Under the pieces are notes generated by a model that worked only from the letters and a program-made list of their open reading frames with translations, did no database searches and had not been told where the DNA came from. This document shows, in pieces, positions 36,917-51,300 of a stretch of 64,000 nt of DNA. Source of the DNA: Auanema rhodensis (lineage: Eukaryota > Nematoda > Chromadorea > Rhabditida > Rhabditidae); the NCBI GenBank assembly GCA_964057225.1, contig OZ059897.1, positions 18,166,001 through 18,230,000 on the forward strand, given 5' to 3'. The position numbers and the translations under genes are program-made. Numbering within the stretch: position 1 is the stretch's first letter; every line of letters begins with the position of its first letter.

Positions 36917-39900
36917 CTTCCAAAAACATTTTGACAAAAATTTTTTCGAAAAATTTCAAAATAATTTAGCAAAAAGTAGATGTTTTTAGATTCCATTTTT
37001 CAAGGCAAAGACGATGGACAATGTTATTCAACGAAAAAATTAATTCTTCAGGGTGAAAATCGAGGATATAAGTGTGAACTTATATCAGTTGATATCTCGG
37101 TGCATTTTTAAGCTAGCGCAAATCTGATAACACAGATCGACGCAGCTTAAAAATCCGCATCGAATGCACTATACTACATTGAGAAACGCTTAATACAAAA
37201 ATTAGTTATAATCGTTTGAAAAATGATGCATTAGTGTATGTTGAGTTTCCATGTACACTCAACATTGCTTCCAAAAACATTTTGACAAAAATTTTTTCGA
37301 AAAATTTCAAAATAATTTAGCAAAAAGTAGATGTTTTTAGATTCCATTTTTCAAGGCAAAGACGATGGACAATGTTATTCAACGAAAAAATTAATTCTTC
37401 AGGGTGAAAATCGAAGATATAAGTATGAACTTATATCAGTTGATATCTCGGTGCATTTTTAAGCTAGCGCAAATCTGATAACACAGATCGACGCAGCTTA
37501 AAAATCCGCATCGAATGCACTATACTACATTGAGAAACGCTCAATACAAAAATTAGTTATAATCGTTTGAAAAATGATGCATTAGTGTATGTTGAGTTTC
37601 CATGTACACTCAACATTGCTTCCAAAAACATTTTGACAAAAATTTTTTCGAAAAATTTCAAAATAATTTAGCAAAAAGTAGATGTTTTTAGATTCCATTT
37701 TTCAAGGCAAAGACGATGGACAATGTTATTCAACGAAAAAATTAATTCTTCAGGGTGAAAATCGAAGATATAAGTGTGAACTTATATCAGTTGATATCTC
37801 GGTGCATTTTTAAGCTAGCGCAAATCTGATAACACAGATCGACGCAGCTTAAAAATCCGCATCGAATGCACTATACTACATTGAGAAACGCTTAATACAA
37901 AAATTAGTTATAATCGTTTGAAAAATGATGCATTAGTGTATGTTGAGTTTCCATGTACACTCAACATTGCTTCCAAAAACATTTTGACAAAAATTTTTTC
38001 GAAAAATTTCAAAATAATTTAGCAAAAAGTAGATGTTTTTAGATTCCATTTTTCAAGGCAAAGACGATGGACAATGTTATTCAACGAAAAAATTAATTCT
38101 TCAGGGTGAAAATCGAGGATATAAGTGTGAACTTATATCAGTTGATATCTCGGTGCATTTTTAAGCTAGCGCAAATCTGATAACACAGATCGACGCAGCT
38201 TAAAAATCCGCATCGAATGCACTATACTACATTGAGAAACGCTTAATACATAAATTAGTTATGATCGTTTGAAAAATGATGCATTAGTGTATGTTGAGTT
38301 TCCATGTACACTCAACATTGCTTCCAAAAACATTTTGACAAAAATTTTTTCGAAAAATTTCAAAATAATTTAGCAAAAAGTAGATGTTTTTAGATTCCAT
38401 TTTTCAAGGCAAAGACGATGGACAATGTTATTCAACGAAAAAATTAATTCTTCAGGGTGAAAATCGAAGATATAAGTGTGAACTTATATCAGTTTCAACG
38501 AAAAAATTAATTCTTCAGGGTGAAAATCGAAGATATAAGTGTGAACTTATATCAGTTGATATCTCGGTGCATTTTTAAGCTAGCGCAAATCTGATAACAC
38601 AGATCGACGCAGCTTAAAAATCCGCATCGAATGCACTATACTACATTGAGAAACGCTTAATACAAAAATTAGTTATAATCGTTTGAAAAATGATGCATTA
38701 GTGTATGTTGAGTTTCCATGTACACTCAACATTGCTTCCAAAAACATTTTGACAAAAATTTTTTCGAAAAATTTCAAAATAATTTAGCAAAAAGTAGATG
38801 TTTTTAGATTCCATTTTTCAAGGCAAAGACGATGGACAATGTTATTCAACGAAAAAATTAATTCTTCAGGGTGAAAATCGAAGATATAAGTGTGAACTTA
38901 TATCAGTTGATATCTCGGTGCATTTTTAAGCTAGCGCAAATCTGATAACACAGATCGACGCAGCTTAAAAATCCGCATCGAATGCACTATACTACATTGA
39001 GAAACGCTTAATACAAAAATTAGTTATAATCGTTTGAAAAATGATGCATTAGTGTATGTTGAGTTTCCATGTACACTCAACATTGCTTCCAAAAACATTT
39101 TGACAAAAATTTTTTCGAAAAATTTCAAAATAATTTAGCAAAAAGTAGATGTTTTTAGATTCCATTTTTCAAGGCAAAGACGATGGACAATGTTATTCAA
39201 CGAAAAAATTAATTCTTCAGGGTGAAAATCGAAGATATAAGTGTGAACTTATATCAGTTGATATCTCGGTGCATTTTTAAGCTAGCGCAAATCTGATAAC
39301 ACAGATCGACGCAGCTTAAAAATCCGCATCGAATGCACTATACTACATTGAGAAACGCTTAATACAAAAATTAGTTATGATCGTTTGAAAAATGATGCAT
39401 TAGTGTATGTTGAGTTTCCATGTACACTCAACATTGCTTCCAAAAACATTTTGACAAAAATTTTTTCGAAAAATTTCAAAATAATTTAGCAAAAAGTAGA
39501 TGTTTTTAGATTCCATTTTTCAAGGCAAAGACGATGGACAATGTTATTCAACGAAAAAATTAATTCTTCAGGGTGAAAATCGAGGATATAAGTGTGAACT
39601 TATATCAGTTGATATCTCGGTGCATTTTTAAGCTAGCGCAAATCTGATAACACAGATCGACGCAGCTTAAAAATCCGCATCGAATGCACTATACTACATT
39701 GAGAAACGCTTAATACAAAAATTAGTTATAATCGTTTGAAAAATGATGCATTAGTGTATGTTGAGTTTCCATGTACACTCAACATTGCTTCCAAAAACAT
39801 TTTGACAAAAATTTTTTCGAAAAATTTCAAAATAATTTAGCAAAAAGTAGATGTTTTTAGATTCCATTTTTCAAGGCAAAGACGATGGACAATGTTATTC

Positions 39901-40138
39901 AACGAAAAAATTAATTCTTCAGGGTGAAAATCGAAGATATAAGTGTGAACTTATATCAGTTGATATCTCGGTGCATTTTTAAGCTAGCGCAAATCTGATA
40001 ACACAGATCGACGCAGCTTAAAAATCCGCATCGAATGCACTATACTACATTGAGAAACGCTCAATACAAAAATTAGTTATAATCGTTTGAAAAATGATGC
40101 ATTAGTGTATGTTGAGTTTCCATGTACACTCAACATTG
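36917..40138. repeat. 3,222-bp nonamer HOR, copy 2 (M106-M114)
   Basis: This unit repeats the previous one with aagtatgaac at 37421, the long monomer M110 at 38321-38734 and ttatgatc in M112. The near-perfect identity over 3.2 kb implies a recent duplication. A third copy does not follow; M115-M119 instead alternate in dimers without the 63-bp insertion. Confidence 0.92.
38431..38556. repeat. Internal 63-bp tandem duplication in monomer M110
   Basis: The segment is duplicated at 38431-38493 and 38494-38556 with the same breakpoints as in M101, 3,222 bp upstream. The identical breakpoints mean one duplication event that was then copied with its nonamer, not two events. The chance open frame at 38384-38578 is the counterpart of that at 35162-35356. 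Confidence 0.97.
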
Positions 40139-43100
40139 CTTCCAAAAACATTTTGACAAAAATTTTTTCGAAAAATTTCAAAATAATTTAGCAAAAAGTA
40201 GATGTTTTTAAATTCCATTTTTCAAGGCAAAGACGATGGACAATGTTATTCAACGAAAAAATTAATTCTTCAGGGTGAAAATCGAAGATATAAGTGTGAA
40301 CTTATATCAGTTGATATCTCGGTGCATTTTTAAGCTAGCGCAAATCTGATAACACAGATCGACGCAGCTTAAAAATCCGCATCGAATGCACTATACTACA
40401 TTGAGAAACGCTTAATACAAAAATTAGTTATAATCGTTTGAAAAATGATGCATTAGTGTATGTTGAGTTTCCATGTACACTCAACATTGCTTCCAAAAAC
40501 ATTTTGACAAAAATTTTTTCGAAAAATTTCAAAATAATTTAGCAAAAAGTAGATGTTTTTAGATTCCATTTTTCAAGGCAAAGACGATGGACAATGTTAT
40601 TCAACGAAAAAATTAATTCTTCAGGGTGAAAATCGAGGATATAAGTGTGAACTTATATCAGTTGATATCTCGGTGCATTTTTAAGCTAGCGCAAATCTGA
40701 TAACACAGATCGACGCAGCTTAAAAATCCGCATCGAATGCACTATACTACATTGAGAAACGCTTAATACATAAATTAGTTATGATCGTTTGAAAAATGAT
40801 GCATTAGTGTATGTTGAGTTTCCATGTACACTCAACATTGCTTCCAAAAACATTTTGACAAAAATTTTTTCGAAAAATTTCAAAATAATTTAGCAAAAAG
40901 TAGATGTTTTTAGATTCCATTTTTCAAGGCAAAGACGATGGACAATGTTATTCAACGAAAAAATTAATTCTTCAGGGTGAAAATCGAAGATATAAGTGTG
41001 AACTTATATCAGTTGATATCTCGGTGCATTTTTAAGCTAGCGCAAATCTGATAACACAGATCGACGCAGCTTAAAAATCCGCATCGAATGCACTATACTA
41101 CATTGAGAAACGCTTAATACAAAAATTAGTTATAATCGTTTGAAAAATGATGCATTAGTGTATGTTGAGTTTCCATGTACACTCAACATTGCTTCCAAAA
41201 ACATTTTGACAAAAATTTTTTCGAAAAATTTCAAAATAATTTAGCAAAAAGTAGATGTTTTTAGATTCCATTTTTCAAGGCAAAGACGATGGACAATGTT
41301 ATTCAACGAAAAAATTAATTCTTCAGGGTGAAAATCGAGGATATAAGTGTGAACTTATATCAGTTGATATCTCGGTGCATTTTTAAGCTAGCGCAAATCT
41401 GATAACACAGATCGACGCAGCTTAAAAATCCGCATCGAATGCACTATACTACATTGAGAAACGCTTAATACATAAATTAGTTATGATCGTTTGAAAAATG
41501 ATGCATTAGTGTATGTTGAGTTTCCATGTACACTCAACATTGCTTCCAAAAACATTTTGACAAAAATTTTTTCGAAAAATTTCAAAATAATTTAGCAAAA
41601 AGTAGATGTTTTTAGATTCCATTTTTCAAGGCAAAGACGATGGACAATGTTATTCAACGAAAAAATTAATTCTTCAGGGTGAAAATCGAAGATATAAGTG
41701 TGAACTTATATCAGTTGATATCTCGGTGCATTTTTAAGCTAGCGCAAATCTGATAACACAGATCGACGCAGCTTAAAAATCCGCATCGAATGCACTATAC
41801 TACATTGAGAAACGCTTAATACAAAAATTAGTTATAATCGTTTGAAAAATGATGCATTAGTGTATGTTGAGTTTCCATGTACACTCAACATTGCTTCCAA
41901 AAACATTTTGACAAAAATTTTTTCGAAAAATTTCAAAATAATTTAGCAAAAAGTAGATGTTTTTAGATTCCATTTTTCAAGGCAAAGACGATGGACAATG
42001 TTATTCAACGAAAAAATTAATTCTCCAGGGTGAAAATCGAGGATATAAGTGTGAACTTATATCAGTTGATATCTCGGTGCATTTTTAAGCTAGCGCAAAT
42101 CTGATAACACAGATCGACGCAGCTTAAAAATCCGGATCGAATGCACTATACTACATTGAGAAACGCTTAATACAAAAATTAGTTATAATCGTTTGAAAAA
42201 TGATGCATTAGTGTATGTTGAGTTTCCATGTACACTCAACATTGCTTCCAAAAACATTTTGACAAAAATTTTTTCGAAAAATTTCAAAATAATTTAGCAA
42301 AAAGTAGATGTTTTTAGATTCCATTTTTCAAGGCAAAGACGATGGACAATGTTATTCAACGAAAAAATTAATTCTCCAGGGTGAAAATCGAGGATATAAG
42401 TGTGAACTTATATCAGTTGATATCTCGGTGCATTTTTAAGCTAGCGCAAATCTGATAACACAGATCGACGCAGCTTAAAAATCCGGATCGAATGCACTAT
42501 ACTACATTGAGATACGCTTAATACAAAAATTAGTTATGATCGTTTGAAAAATGATGCATTAGTGTATGTTGAGTTTCCATGTACACTCAACATTGCTTCC
42601 AAAAACATTTTGACAAAAATTTTTTCGAAAAATTTCAAAATAATTTAGCAAAAAGTAGATGTTTTTAGATTTCATTTTACAAGGCAAAGACGATGGACAA
42701 TGTTATTCAACGAAAAAATTAATTCTTCAGGGTGAAAATTGAGGATATAAGTGTGAACTTATATCAGTTGATATCTCGGTGCATTTTTAAGCTAGCGCAA
42801 ATCTGATAACACAGATCGACGCAGCTTAAAAATCCGCATCGAATGCACTATACTACATTGAGAAACACTTGATACAAAAATTAGTTATGATCGTTTGAAA
42901 AATGATGCATTAGTGTATGTTGAGTTTCCATGTACACTCAACATTGCTTCCAAAAACATTTTGACAAAAATTTTTTCGAAAAATTTCAAAATAATTTAGC
43001 AAAAAGTAGATGTTTTTAGATTTCATTTTTCAAGGCAAAGACGATGGACAATGTTATTCAACGAAAAAATTAATTCTTCAGGGTGAAAATCGAGGATATA

Positions 43101-43390
43101 AGTGTGAACTTATATCAGTTGATATCTCGGTGCATTTTTAAGCTAGCGCAAATCTGATAACACAGATCGACGCAGCTTAAAAATCCGCATCGAATGCACT
43201 ATACTACATTGAGAAACGCTTAATACAAAAATTAGTTATGATCGTTTGAAAAATGATGCATTAGTGTATGTTGAGTTTCCATGTACACTCAACATTGCTT
43301 CCAAAAACATTTTGACAAAAATTTTTTCGAAAAATTTCAAAATAATTTAGCAAAAAGTAGATGTTTTTAGATTTCTTTTTTCAAGGCAAA
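40000..43390. repeat. Duplicated block of about 3.4 kb, copy 1 (M114 3' end to M124 5' part)
   Basis: This block recurs 4,914 bp (14 monomers) downstream. Shared markers are gctcaatac near 40057, acataaatt at 40771 and 41473, ctccagg with tccggatcg at 42131 and 42482, gatacgc at 42511, ttcattttac at 42671 with aaattgagg just after it, and acacttgatac near 42866. A difference is A at 40211 (taaattcc) where copy 2 has G at 45125. Edges are approximate: left 39936-40061, right about 43375-43420. Confidence 0.85.
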
Positions 43391-44913
43391 GACGATGGAC
43401 AATGTTATTCAACGAAAAAATTAATTCTTCAGGGTGAAAATCGAAGATATAAGTGTGAACTTATATCAGTTGATATCTCGGTGCATTTTTAAGCTAGCGC
43501 AAATCTGATAACACAGATCGACGCAGCTTAAAAATCCGCATCGAATGCACTATACTACATTGAGAAACGCTCAATACAAAAATTAGTTATAATCGTTTGA
43601 AAAATGATGCATTAGTGTATGTTGAGTTTCCATGTACACTCAACATTGCTTCCAAAAACATTTTGACAAAAATTTTTTCGAAAAATTTCAAAATAATTTA
43701 GCAAAAAGTAGATGTTTTTAGATTCCATTTTTCAAGGCAAAGACGATGGACAATGTTATTCAACGAAAAAATTAATTCTTCAGGGTGAAAATCGAAGATA
43801 TAAGTGTGAACTTATATCAGTTGATATCTCGGTGCATTTTTAAGCTAGCGCAAATCTGATAACACAGATCGACGCAGCTTAAAAATCCGCATCGAATGCA
43901 CTATACTACATTGAGAAACGCTTAATACAAAAATTAGTTATAATCGTTTGAAAAATGATGCATTAGTGTATGTTGAGTTTCCATGTACACTCAACATTGC
44001 TTCCAAAAACATTTTGACAAAAATTTTTTCGAAAAATTTCAAAATAATTTAGCAAAAAGTAGATGTTTTTAGATTCCATTTTTCAAGGCAAAGACGATGG
44101 ACAATGTTATTCAACGAAAAAATTAATTCTTCAGGGTGAAAATCGAGGATATAAGTGTGAACTTATATCAGTTGATATCTCGGTGCATTTTTAAGCTAGC
44201 GCAAATCTGATAACACAGATCGACGCAGCTTAAAAATCCGCATCGAATGCACTATACTACATTGAGAAACGCTCAATACAAAAATTAGTTATAATCGTTT
44301 GAAAAATGATGCATTAGTGTATGTTGAGTTTCCATGTACACTCAACATTGCTTCCAAAAACATTTTGACAAAAATTTTTTCGAAAAATTTCAAAATAATT
44401 TAGCAAAAAGTAGATGTTTTTAGATTCCATTTTTCAAGGCAAAGACGATGGACAATGTTATTCAACGAAAAAATTAATTCTTCAGGGTGAAAATCGAAGA
44501 TATAAGTGTGAACTTATATCAGTTGATATCTCGGTGCATTTTTAAGCTAGCGCAAATCTGATAACACAGATCGACGCAGCTTAAAAATCCGCATCGAATG
44601 CACTATACTACATTGAGAAACGCTTAATACAAAAATTAGTTATAATCGTTTGAAAAATGATGCATTAGTGTATGTTGAGTTTCCATGTACACTCAACATT
44701 GCTTCCAAAAACATTTTGACAAAAATTTTTTCGAAAAATTTCAAAATAATTTAGCAAAAAGTAGATGTTTTTAGATTCCATTTTTCAAGGCAAAGACGAT
44801 GGACAATGTTATTCAACGAAAAAATTAATTCTTCAGGGTGAAAATCGAGGATATAAGTGTGAACTTATATCAGTTGATATCTCGGTGCATTTTTAAGCTA
44901 GCGCAAATCTGAT
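43391..44913. repeat. Spacer monomers between the two 3.4-kb blocks (M124-M128)
   Basis: M124 is a hybrid: its 5' part is agatttctttttt type, but it continues with aaaaaattaatt, cgaaga and gctcaatac. M126-M127 and M128-M129 form a 702-bp dimer (cgagga+gctcaatac, then cgaaga+gcttaatac). Only satellite sequence is present. Confidence 0.85.
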
Positions 44914-47900
44914 AACACAGATCGACGCAGCTTAAAAATCCGCATCGAATGCACTATACTACATTGAGAAACGCTCAATACAAAAATTAGTTATAATCGT
45001 TTGAAAAATGATGCATTAGTGTATGTTGAGTTTCCATGTACACTCAACATTGCTTCCAAAAACATTTTGACAAAAATTTTTTCGAAAAATTTCAAAATAA
45101 TTTAGCAAAAAGTAGATGTTTTTAGATTCCATTTTTCAAGGCAAAGACGATGGACAATGTTATTCAACGAAAAAATTAATTCTTCAGGGTGAAAATCGAA
45201 GATATAAGTGTGAACTTATATCAGTTGATATCTCGGTGCATTTTTAAGCTAGCGCAAATCTGATAACACAGATCGACGCAGCTTAAAAATCCGCATCGAA
45301 TGCACTATACTACATTGAGAAACGCTTAATACAAAAATTAGTTATAATCGTTTGAAAAATGATGCATTAGTGTATGTTGAGTTTCCATGTACACTCAACA
45401 TTGCTTCCAAAAACATTTTGACAAAAATTTTTTCGAAAAATTTCAAAATAATTTAGCAAAAAGTAGATGTTTTTAGATTCCATTTTTCAAGGCAAAGACG
45501 ATGGACAATGTTATTCAACGAAAAAATTAATTCTTCAGGGTGAAAATCGAGGATATAAGTGTGAACTTATATCAGTTGATATCTCGGTGCATTTTTAAGC
45601 TAGCGCAAATCTGATAACACAGATCGACGCAGCTTAAAAATCCGCATCGAATGCACTATACTACATTGAGAAACGCTTAATACATAAATTAGTTATGATC
45701 GTTTGAAAAATGATGCATTAGTGTATGTTGAGTTTCCATGTACACTCAACATTGCTTCCAAAAACATTTTGACAAAAATTTTTTCGAAAAATTTCAAAAT
45801 AATTTAGCAAAAAGTAGATGTTTTTAGATTCCATTTTTCAAGGCAAAGACGATGGACAATGTTATTCAACGAAAAAATTAATTCTTCAGGGTGAAAATCG
45901 AAGATATAAGTGTGAACTTATATCAGTTGATATCTCGGTGCATTTTTAAGCTAGCGCAAATCTGATAACACAGATCGACGCAGCTTAAAAATCCGCATCG
46001 AATGCACTATACTACATTGAGAAACGCTTAATACAAAAATTAGTTATAATCGTTTGAAAAATGATGCATTAGTGTATGTTGAGTTTCCATGTACACTCAA
46101 CATTGCTTCCAAAAACATTTTGACAAAAATTTTTTCGAAAAATTTCAAAATAATTTAGCAAAAAGTAGATGTTTTTAGATTCCATTTTTCAAGGCAAAGA
46201 CGATGGACAATGTTATTCAACGAAAAAATTAATTCTTCAGGGTGAAAATCGAGGATATAAGTGTGAACTTATATCAGTTGATATCTCGGTGCATTTTTAA
46301 GCTAGCGCAAATCTGATAACACAGATCGACGCAGCTTAAAAATCCGCATCGAATGCACTATACTACATTGAGAAACGCTTAATACATAAATTAGTTATGA
46401 TCGTTTGAAAAATGATGCATTAGTGTATGTTGAGTTTCCATGTACACTCAACATTGCTTCCAAAAACATTTTGACAAAAATTTTTTCGAAAAATTTCAAA
46501 ATAATTTAGCAAAAAGTAGATGTTTTTAGATTCCATTTTTCAAGGCAAAGACGATGGACAATGTTATTCAACGAAAAAATTAATTCTTCAGGGTGAAAAT
46601 CGAAGATATAAGTGTGAACTTATATCAGTTGATATCTCGGTGCATTTTTAAGCTAGCGCAAATCTGATAACACAGATCGACGCAGCTTAAAAATCCGCAT
46701 CGAATGCACTATACTACATTGAGAAACGCTTAATACAAAAATTAGTTATAATCGTTTGAAAAATGATGCATTAGTGTATGTTGAGTTTCCATGTACACTC
46801 AACATTGCTTCCAAAAACATTTTGACAAAAATTTTTTCGAAAAATTTCAAAATAATTTAGCAAAAAGTAGATGTTTTTAGATTCCATTTTTCAAGGCAAA
46901 GACGATGGACAATGTTATTCAACGAAAAAATTAATTCTCCAGGGTGAAAATCGAGGATATAAGTGTGAACTTATATCAGTTGATATCTCGGTGCATTTTT
47001 AAGCTAGCGCAAATCTGATAACACAGATCGACGCAGCTTAAAAATCCGGATCGAATGCACTATACTACATTGAGAAACGCTTAATACAAAAATTAGTTAT
47101 AATCGTTTGAAAAATGATGCATTAGTGTATGTTGAGTTTCCATGTACACTCAACATTGCTTCCAAAAACATTTTGACAAAAATTTTTTCGAAAAATTTCA
47201 AAATAATTTAGCAAAAAGTAGATGTTTTTAGATTCCATTTTTCAAGGCAAAGACGATGGACAATGTTATTCAACGAAAAAATTAATTCTCCAGGGTGAAA
47301 ATCGAGGATATAAGTGTGAACTTATATCAGTTGATATCTCGGTGCATTTTTAAGCTAGCGCAAATCTGATAACACAGATCGACGCAGCTTAAAAATCCGG
47401 ATCGAATGCACTATACTACATTGAGATACGCTTAATACAAAAATTAGTTATGATCGTTTGAAAAATGATGCATTAGTGTATGTTGAGTTTCCATGTACAC
47501 TCAACATTGCTTCCAAAAACATTTTGACAAAAATTTTTTCGAAAAATTTCAAAATAATTTAGCAAAAAGTAGATGTTTTTAGATTTCATTTTACAAGGCA
47601 AAGACGATGGACAATGTTATTCAACGAAAAAATTAATTCTTCAGGGTGAAAATTGAGGATATAAGTGTGAACTTATATCAGTTGATATCTCGGTGCATTT
47701 TTAAGCTAGCGCAAATCTGATAACACAGATCGACGCAGCTTAAAAATCCGCATCGAATGCACTATACTACATTGAGAAACACTTGATACAAAAATTAGTT
47801 ATGATCGTTTGAAAAATGATGCATTAGTGTATGTTGAGTTTCCATGTACACTCAACATTGCTTCCAAAAACATTTTGACAAAAATTTTTTCGAAAAATTT

Positions 47901-48304
47901 CAAAATAATTTAGCAAAAAGTAGATGTTTTTAGATTTCATTTTTCAAGGCAAAGACGATGGACAATGTTATTCAACGAAAAAATTAATTCTTCAGGGTGA
48001 AAATCGAGGATATAAGTGTGAACTTATATCAGTTGATATCTCGGTGCATTTTTAAGCTAGCGCAAATCTGATAACACAGATCGACGCAGCTTAAAAATCC
48101 GCATCGAATGCACTATACTACATTGAGAAACGCTTAATACAAAAATTAGTTATGATCGTTTGAAAAATGATGCATTAGTGTATGTTGAGTTTCCATGTAC
48201 ACTCAACATTGCTTCCAAAAACATTTTGACAAAAATTTTTTCGAAAAATTTCAAAATAATTTAGCAAAAAGTAGATGTTTTTAGATTTCTTTTTTCAAGG
48301 CAAA
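44914..48304. repeat. Duplicated block of about 3.4 kb, copy 2 (M128 3' end to M138 5' part)
   Basis: The counterpart of the block at 40.0-43.4 kb has gctcaatac near 44971, acataaatt at 45685 and 46387, tccggatcg at 47045 and 47396, gatacgc at 47425 and ttcattttac at 47585, all displaced by exactly 4,914. Identity ends where M138 continues as aatcatttc/ctgggtgc while M124 does not. M130-M133 inside it are a 702-bp dimer repeated twice (cgagga+acataaatt, cgaaga+acaaaaatt). Confidence 0.85.
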
Positions 48305-51300
48305 GACGATGGACAATGTTATTCAACGAAAAAATCATTTCTTCAGGGTGAAAATCGAGGATATAAGTGTGAACTTATATCAGTTGATATCTGGGTGCAT
48401 TTTTAAGCTAGCGCAAATCTGATAACACAGATCGACGCAACTTAAAAATCCGCATCGAATGCACTATACTACATTGAGAAACGCTTGATACAAAAATTAG
48501 TTATGATCGTTTGAAAAATGATGCATTAGTGTATGTTGAGTTTCCATGTACACTCAATATTGCTTCCAAAAACATTTTGACAAAAATTTTTTCGAAAAAT
48601 TTCAAAATAATTTAGCAAAAAGTAGATGTTTTTAGATTCCATTTTTCAAGGCAAAGACGATAGACAATGTTATTCAACGAAAAAATTAATTCTTCAGGGT
48701 GAAAATCGAGGATATAAGTGTGAACTTATATCAGTTGATATCTCGGTGCATTTTTAAGCTAGCGCAAATCTGATAACACAGATCGACGCAGCTTAAAAAT
48801 CCGCATCGAATGCACTATACTACATTAAGAAACGCTTGATACAAAAATTAGTTATGATCGTTTGAAAAATGATGCATTAGTGTATGTTGAGTTTCCATGT
48901 ACAATCAACATTGCTTCCAAAAACATTTTGACAAAAATTTTTTCGAAAAATTTCAAAATAATTTAGCAAAAAGTAGATGTTTTTAGATTCCATTTTTCAA
49001 GGCAAAGACGATGGACAATGTTATTCAACGAAAAAATTAATTCTTCAGGGTGAAAATCGAGGATATAAGTGTGAACTTATATCAGTTGATATCTCGGTGC
49101 ATTTTTAAGCTAGCGCAAATCTGATAACACAGATCGACGCAGCTTAAAAATCCGCATCGAATGCACTATACTACATTGAGAAACGCTTAATACATAAATT
49201 AGTTATGATCGTTTGAAAAATGATGCATTAGTGTATGTTGAGTTTCCATGTACACTCAACATTGCTTCCAAAAACATTTTGACAAAAATTTTTTCGAAAA
49301 ATTTCAAAATAATTTAGCAAAAAGTAGATGTTTTTAGATTCCATTTTTCAAGGCAAAGACGATGGACAATGTTATTCAACGAAAAAATTAATTCTTCAGG
49401 GTGAAAATCGAAGATATAAGTGTGAACTTATATCAGTTGATATCTCGGTGCATTTTTAAGCTAGCGCAAATCTGATAACACAGATCGACGCAGCTTAAAA
49501 ATCCGCATCGAATGCACTATACTACATTGAGAAACGCTTAATACAAAAATTAGTTATGATCGTTTGAAAAATGATGCATTAGTGTATGTTGAGTTTCCAT
49601 GTACACTCAACATTGCTTCCAAAAACATTTTGACAAAAATTTTTTCGAAAAATTTCAAAATAATTTAGCAAAAAGTAGATGTTTTTAGATTCCATTTTTC
49701 AAGGCAAAGACGATGGACAATGTTATTCAACGAAAAAATTAATTCTTCAGGGTGAAAATCGAAGATATAAGTGTGAACTTATATCAGTTGATATCTCGGT
49801 GCATTTTTAAGCTAGCGCAAATCTGATAACACAGATCGACGCAGCTTAAAAATCCGCATCGAATGCACTATACTACATTGAGAAACGCTTAATACAAAAA
49901 TTAGTTATAATCGTTTGAAAAATGATGCATTAGTGTATGTTGAGTTTCCATGTACACTCAACATTGCTTCCAAAAACATTTTGACAAAAATTTTTTCGAA
50001 AAATTTCAAAATAATTTAGCAAAAAGTAGATGTTTTTAGATTCCATTTTTCAAGGCAAAGACGATGGACAATGTTATTCAACGAAAAAATTAATTCTTCA
50101 GGGTGAAAATCGAGGATATAAGTGTGAACTTATATCAGTTGATATCTCGGTGCATTTTTAAGCTAGCGCAAATCTGATAACACAGATCGACGCAGCTTAA
50201 AAATCCGCATCGAATGCACTATACTACATTGAGAAACGCTTAATACATAAATTAGTTATGATCGTTTGAAAAATGATGCATTAGTGTATGTTGAGTTTCC
50301 ATGTACACTCAACATTGCTTCCAAAAACATTTTGACAAAAATTTTTTCGAAAAATTTCAAAATAATTTAGCAAAAAGTAGATGTTTTTAGATTCCATTTT
50401 TCAAGGCAAAGACGACGGACAATGTTATTCAACGAAAAAATTAATTCTTCAGGGTGAAAATCGAGGATATAAGTGTGAACTTATATCAGTTGATATCTCG
50501 GTGCATTTTTAAGCTAGCGCAAATCTGATAACACAGATCGACGCAGCTTAAAAATCCGCATCGAATGCACTATACTACATTGAGAAACGCTTAATACATA
50601 AATTAGTTATGATCGTTTGAAAAATGATGCATTAGTGTATGTTGAGTTTCCATGTACACTCAACATTGCTTCCAAAAACATTTTGACAAAAATTTTTTCG
50701 AAAAATTTCAAAATAATTTAGCAAAAAGTAGATGTTTTTAGATTCCATTTTTCAAGGCAAAGACGATGGACAATGTTATTCAACGAAAAAATTAATTCTT
50801 CAGGGTGAAAATCGAAGATATAAGTGTGAACTTATATCAGTTGATATCTCGGTGCATTTTTAAGCTAGCGCAAATCTGATAACACAGATCGACGCAGCTT
50901 AAAAATCCGCATCGAATGCACTATACTACATTGAGAAACGCTTAATACAAAAATTAGTTATAATCGTTTGAAAAATGATGCATTAGTGTATGTTGAGTTT
51001 CCATGTACACTCAACATTGCTTCCAAAAACATTTTGACAAAAATTTTTTCGAAAAATTTCAAAATAATTTAGCAAAAAGTAGATGTTTTTAGATTCCATT
51101 TTTCAAGGCAAAGACGATGGACAATGTTATTCAACGAAAAAATTAATTCTTCAGGGTGAAAATCGAGGATATAAGTGTGAACTTATATCAGTTGATATCT
51201 CGGTGCATTTTTAAGCTAGCGCAAATCTGATAACACAGATCGACGCAGCTTAAAAATCCGCATCGAATGCACTATACTACATTAAGAAACGCTTAATACA

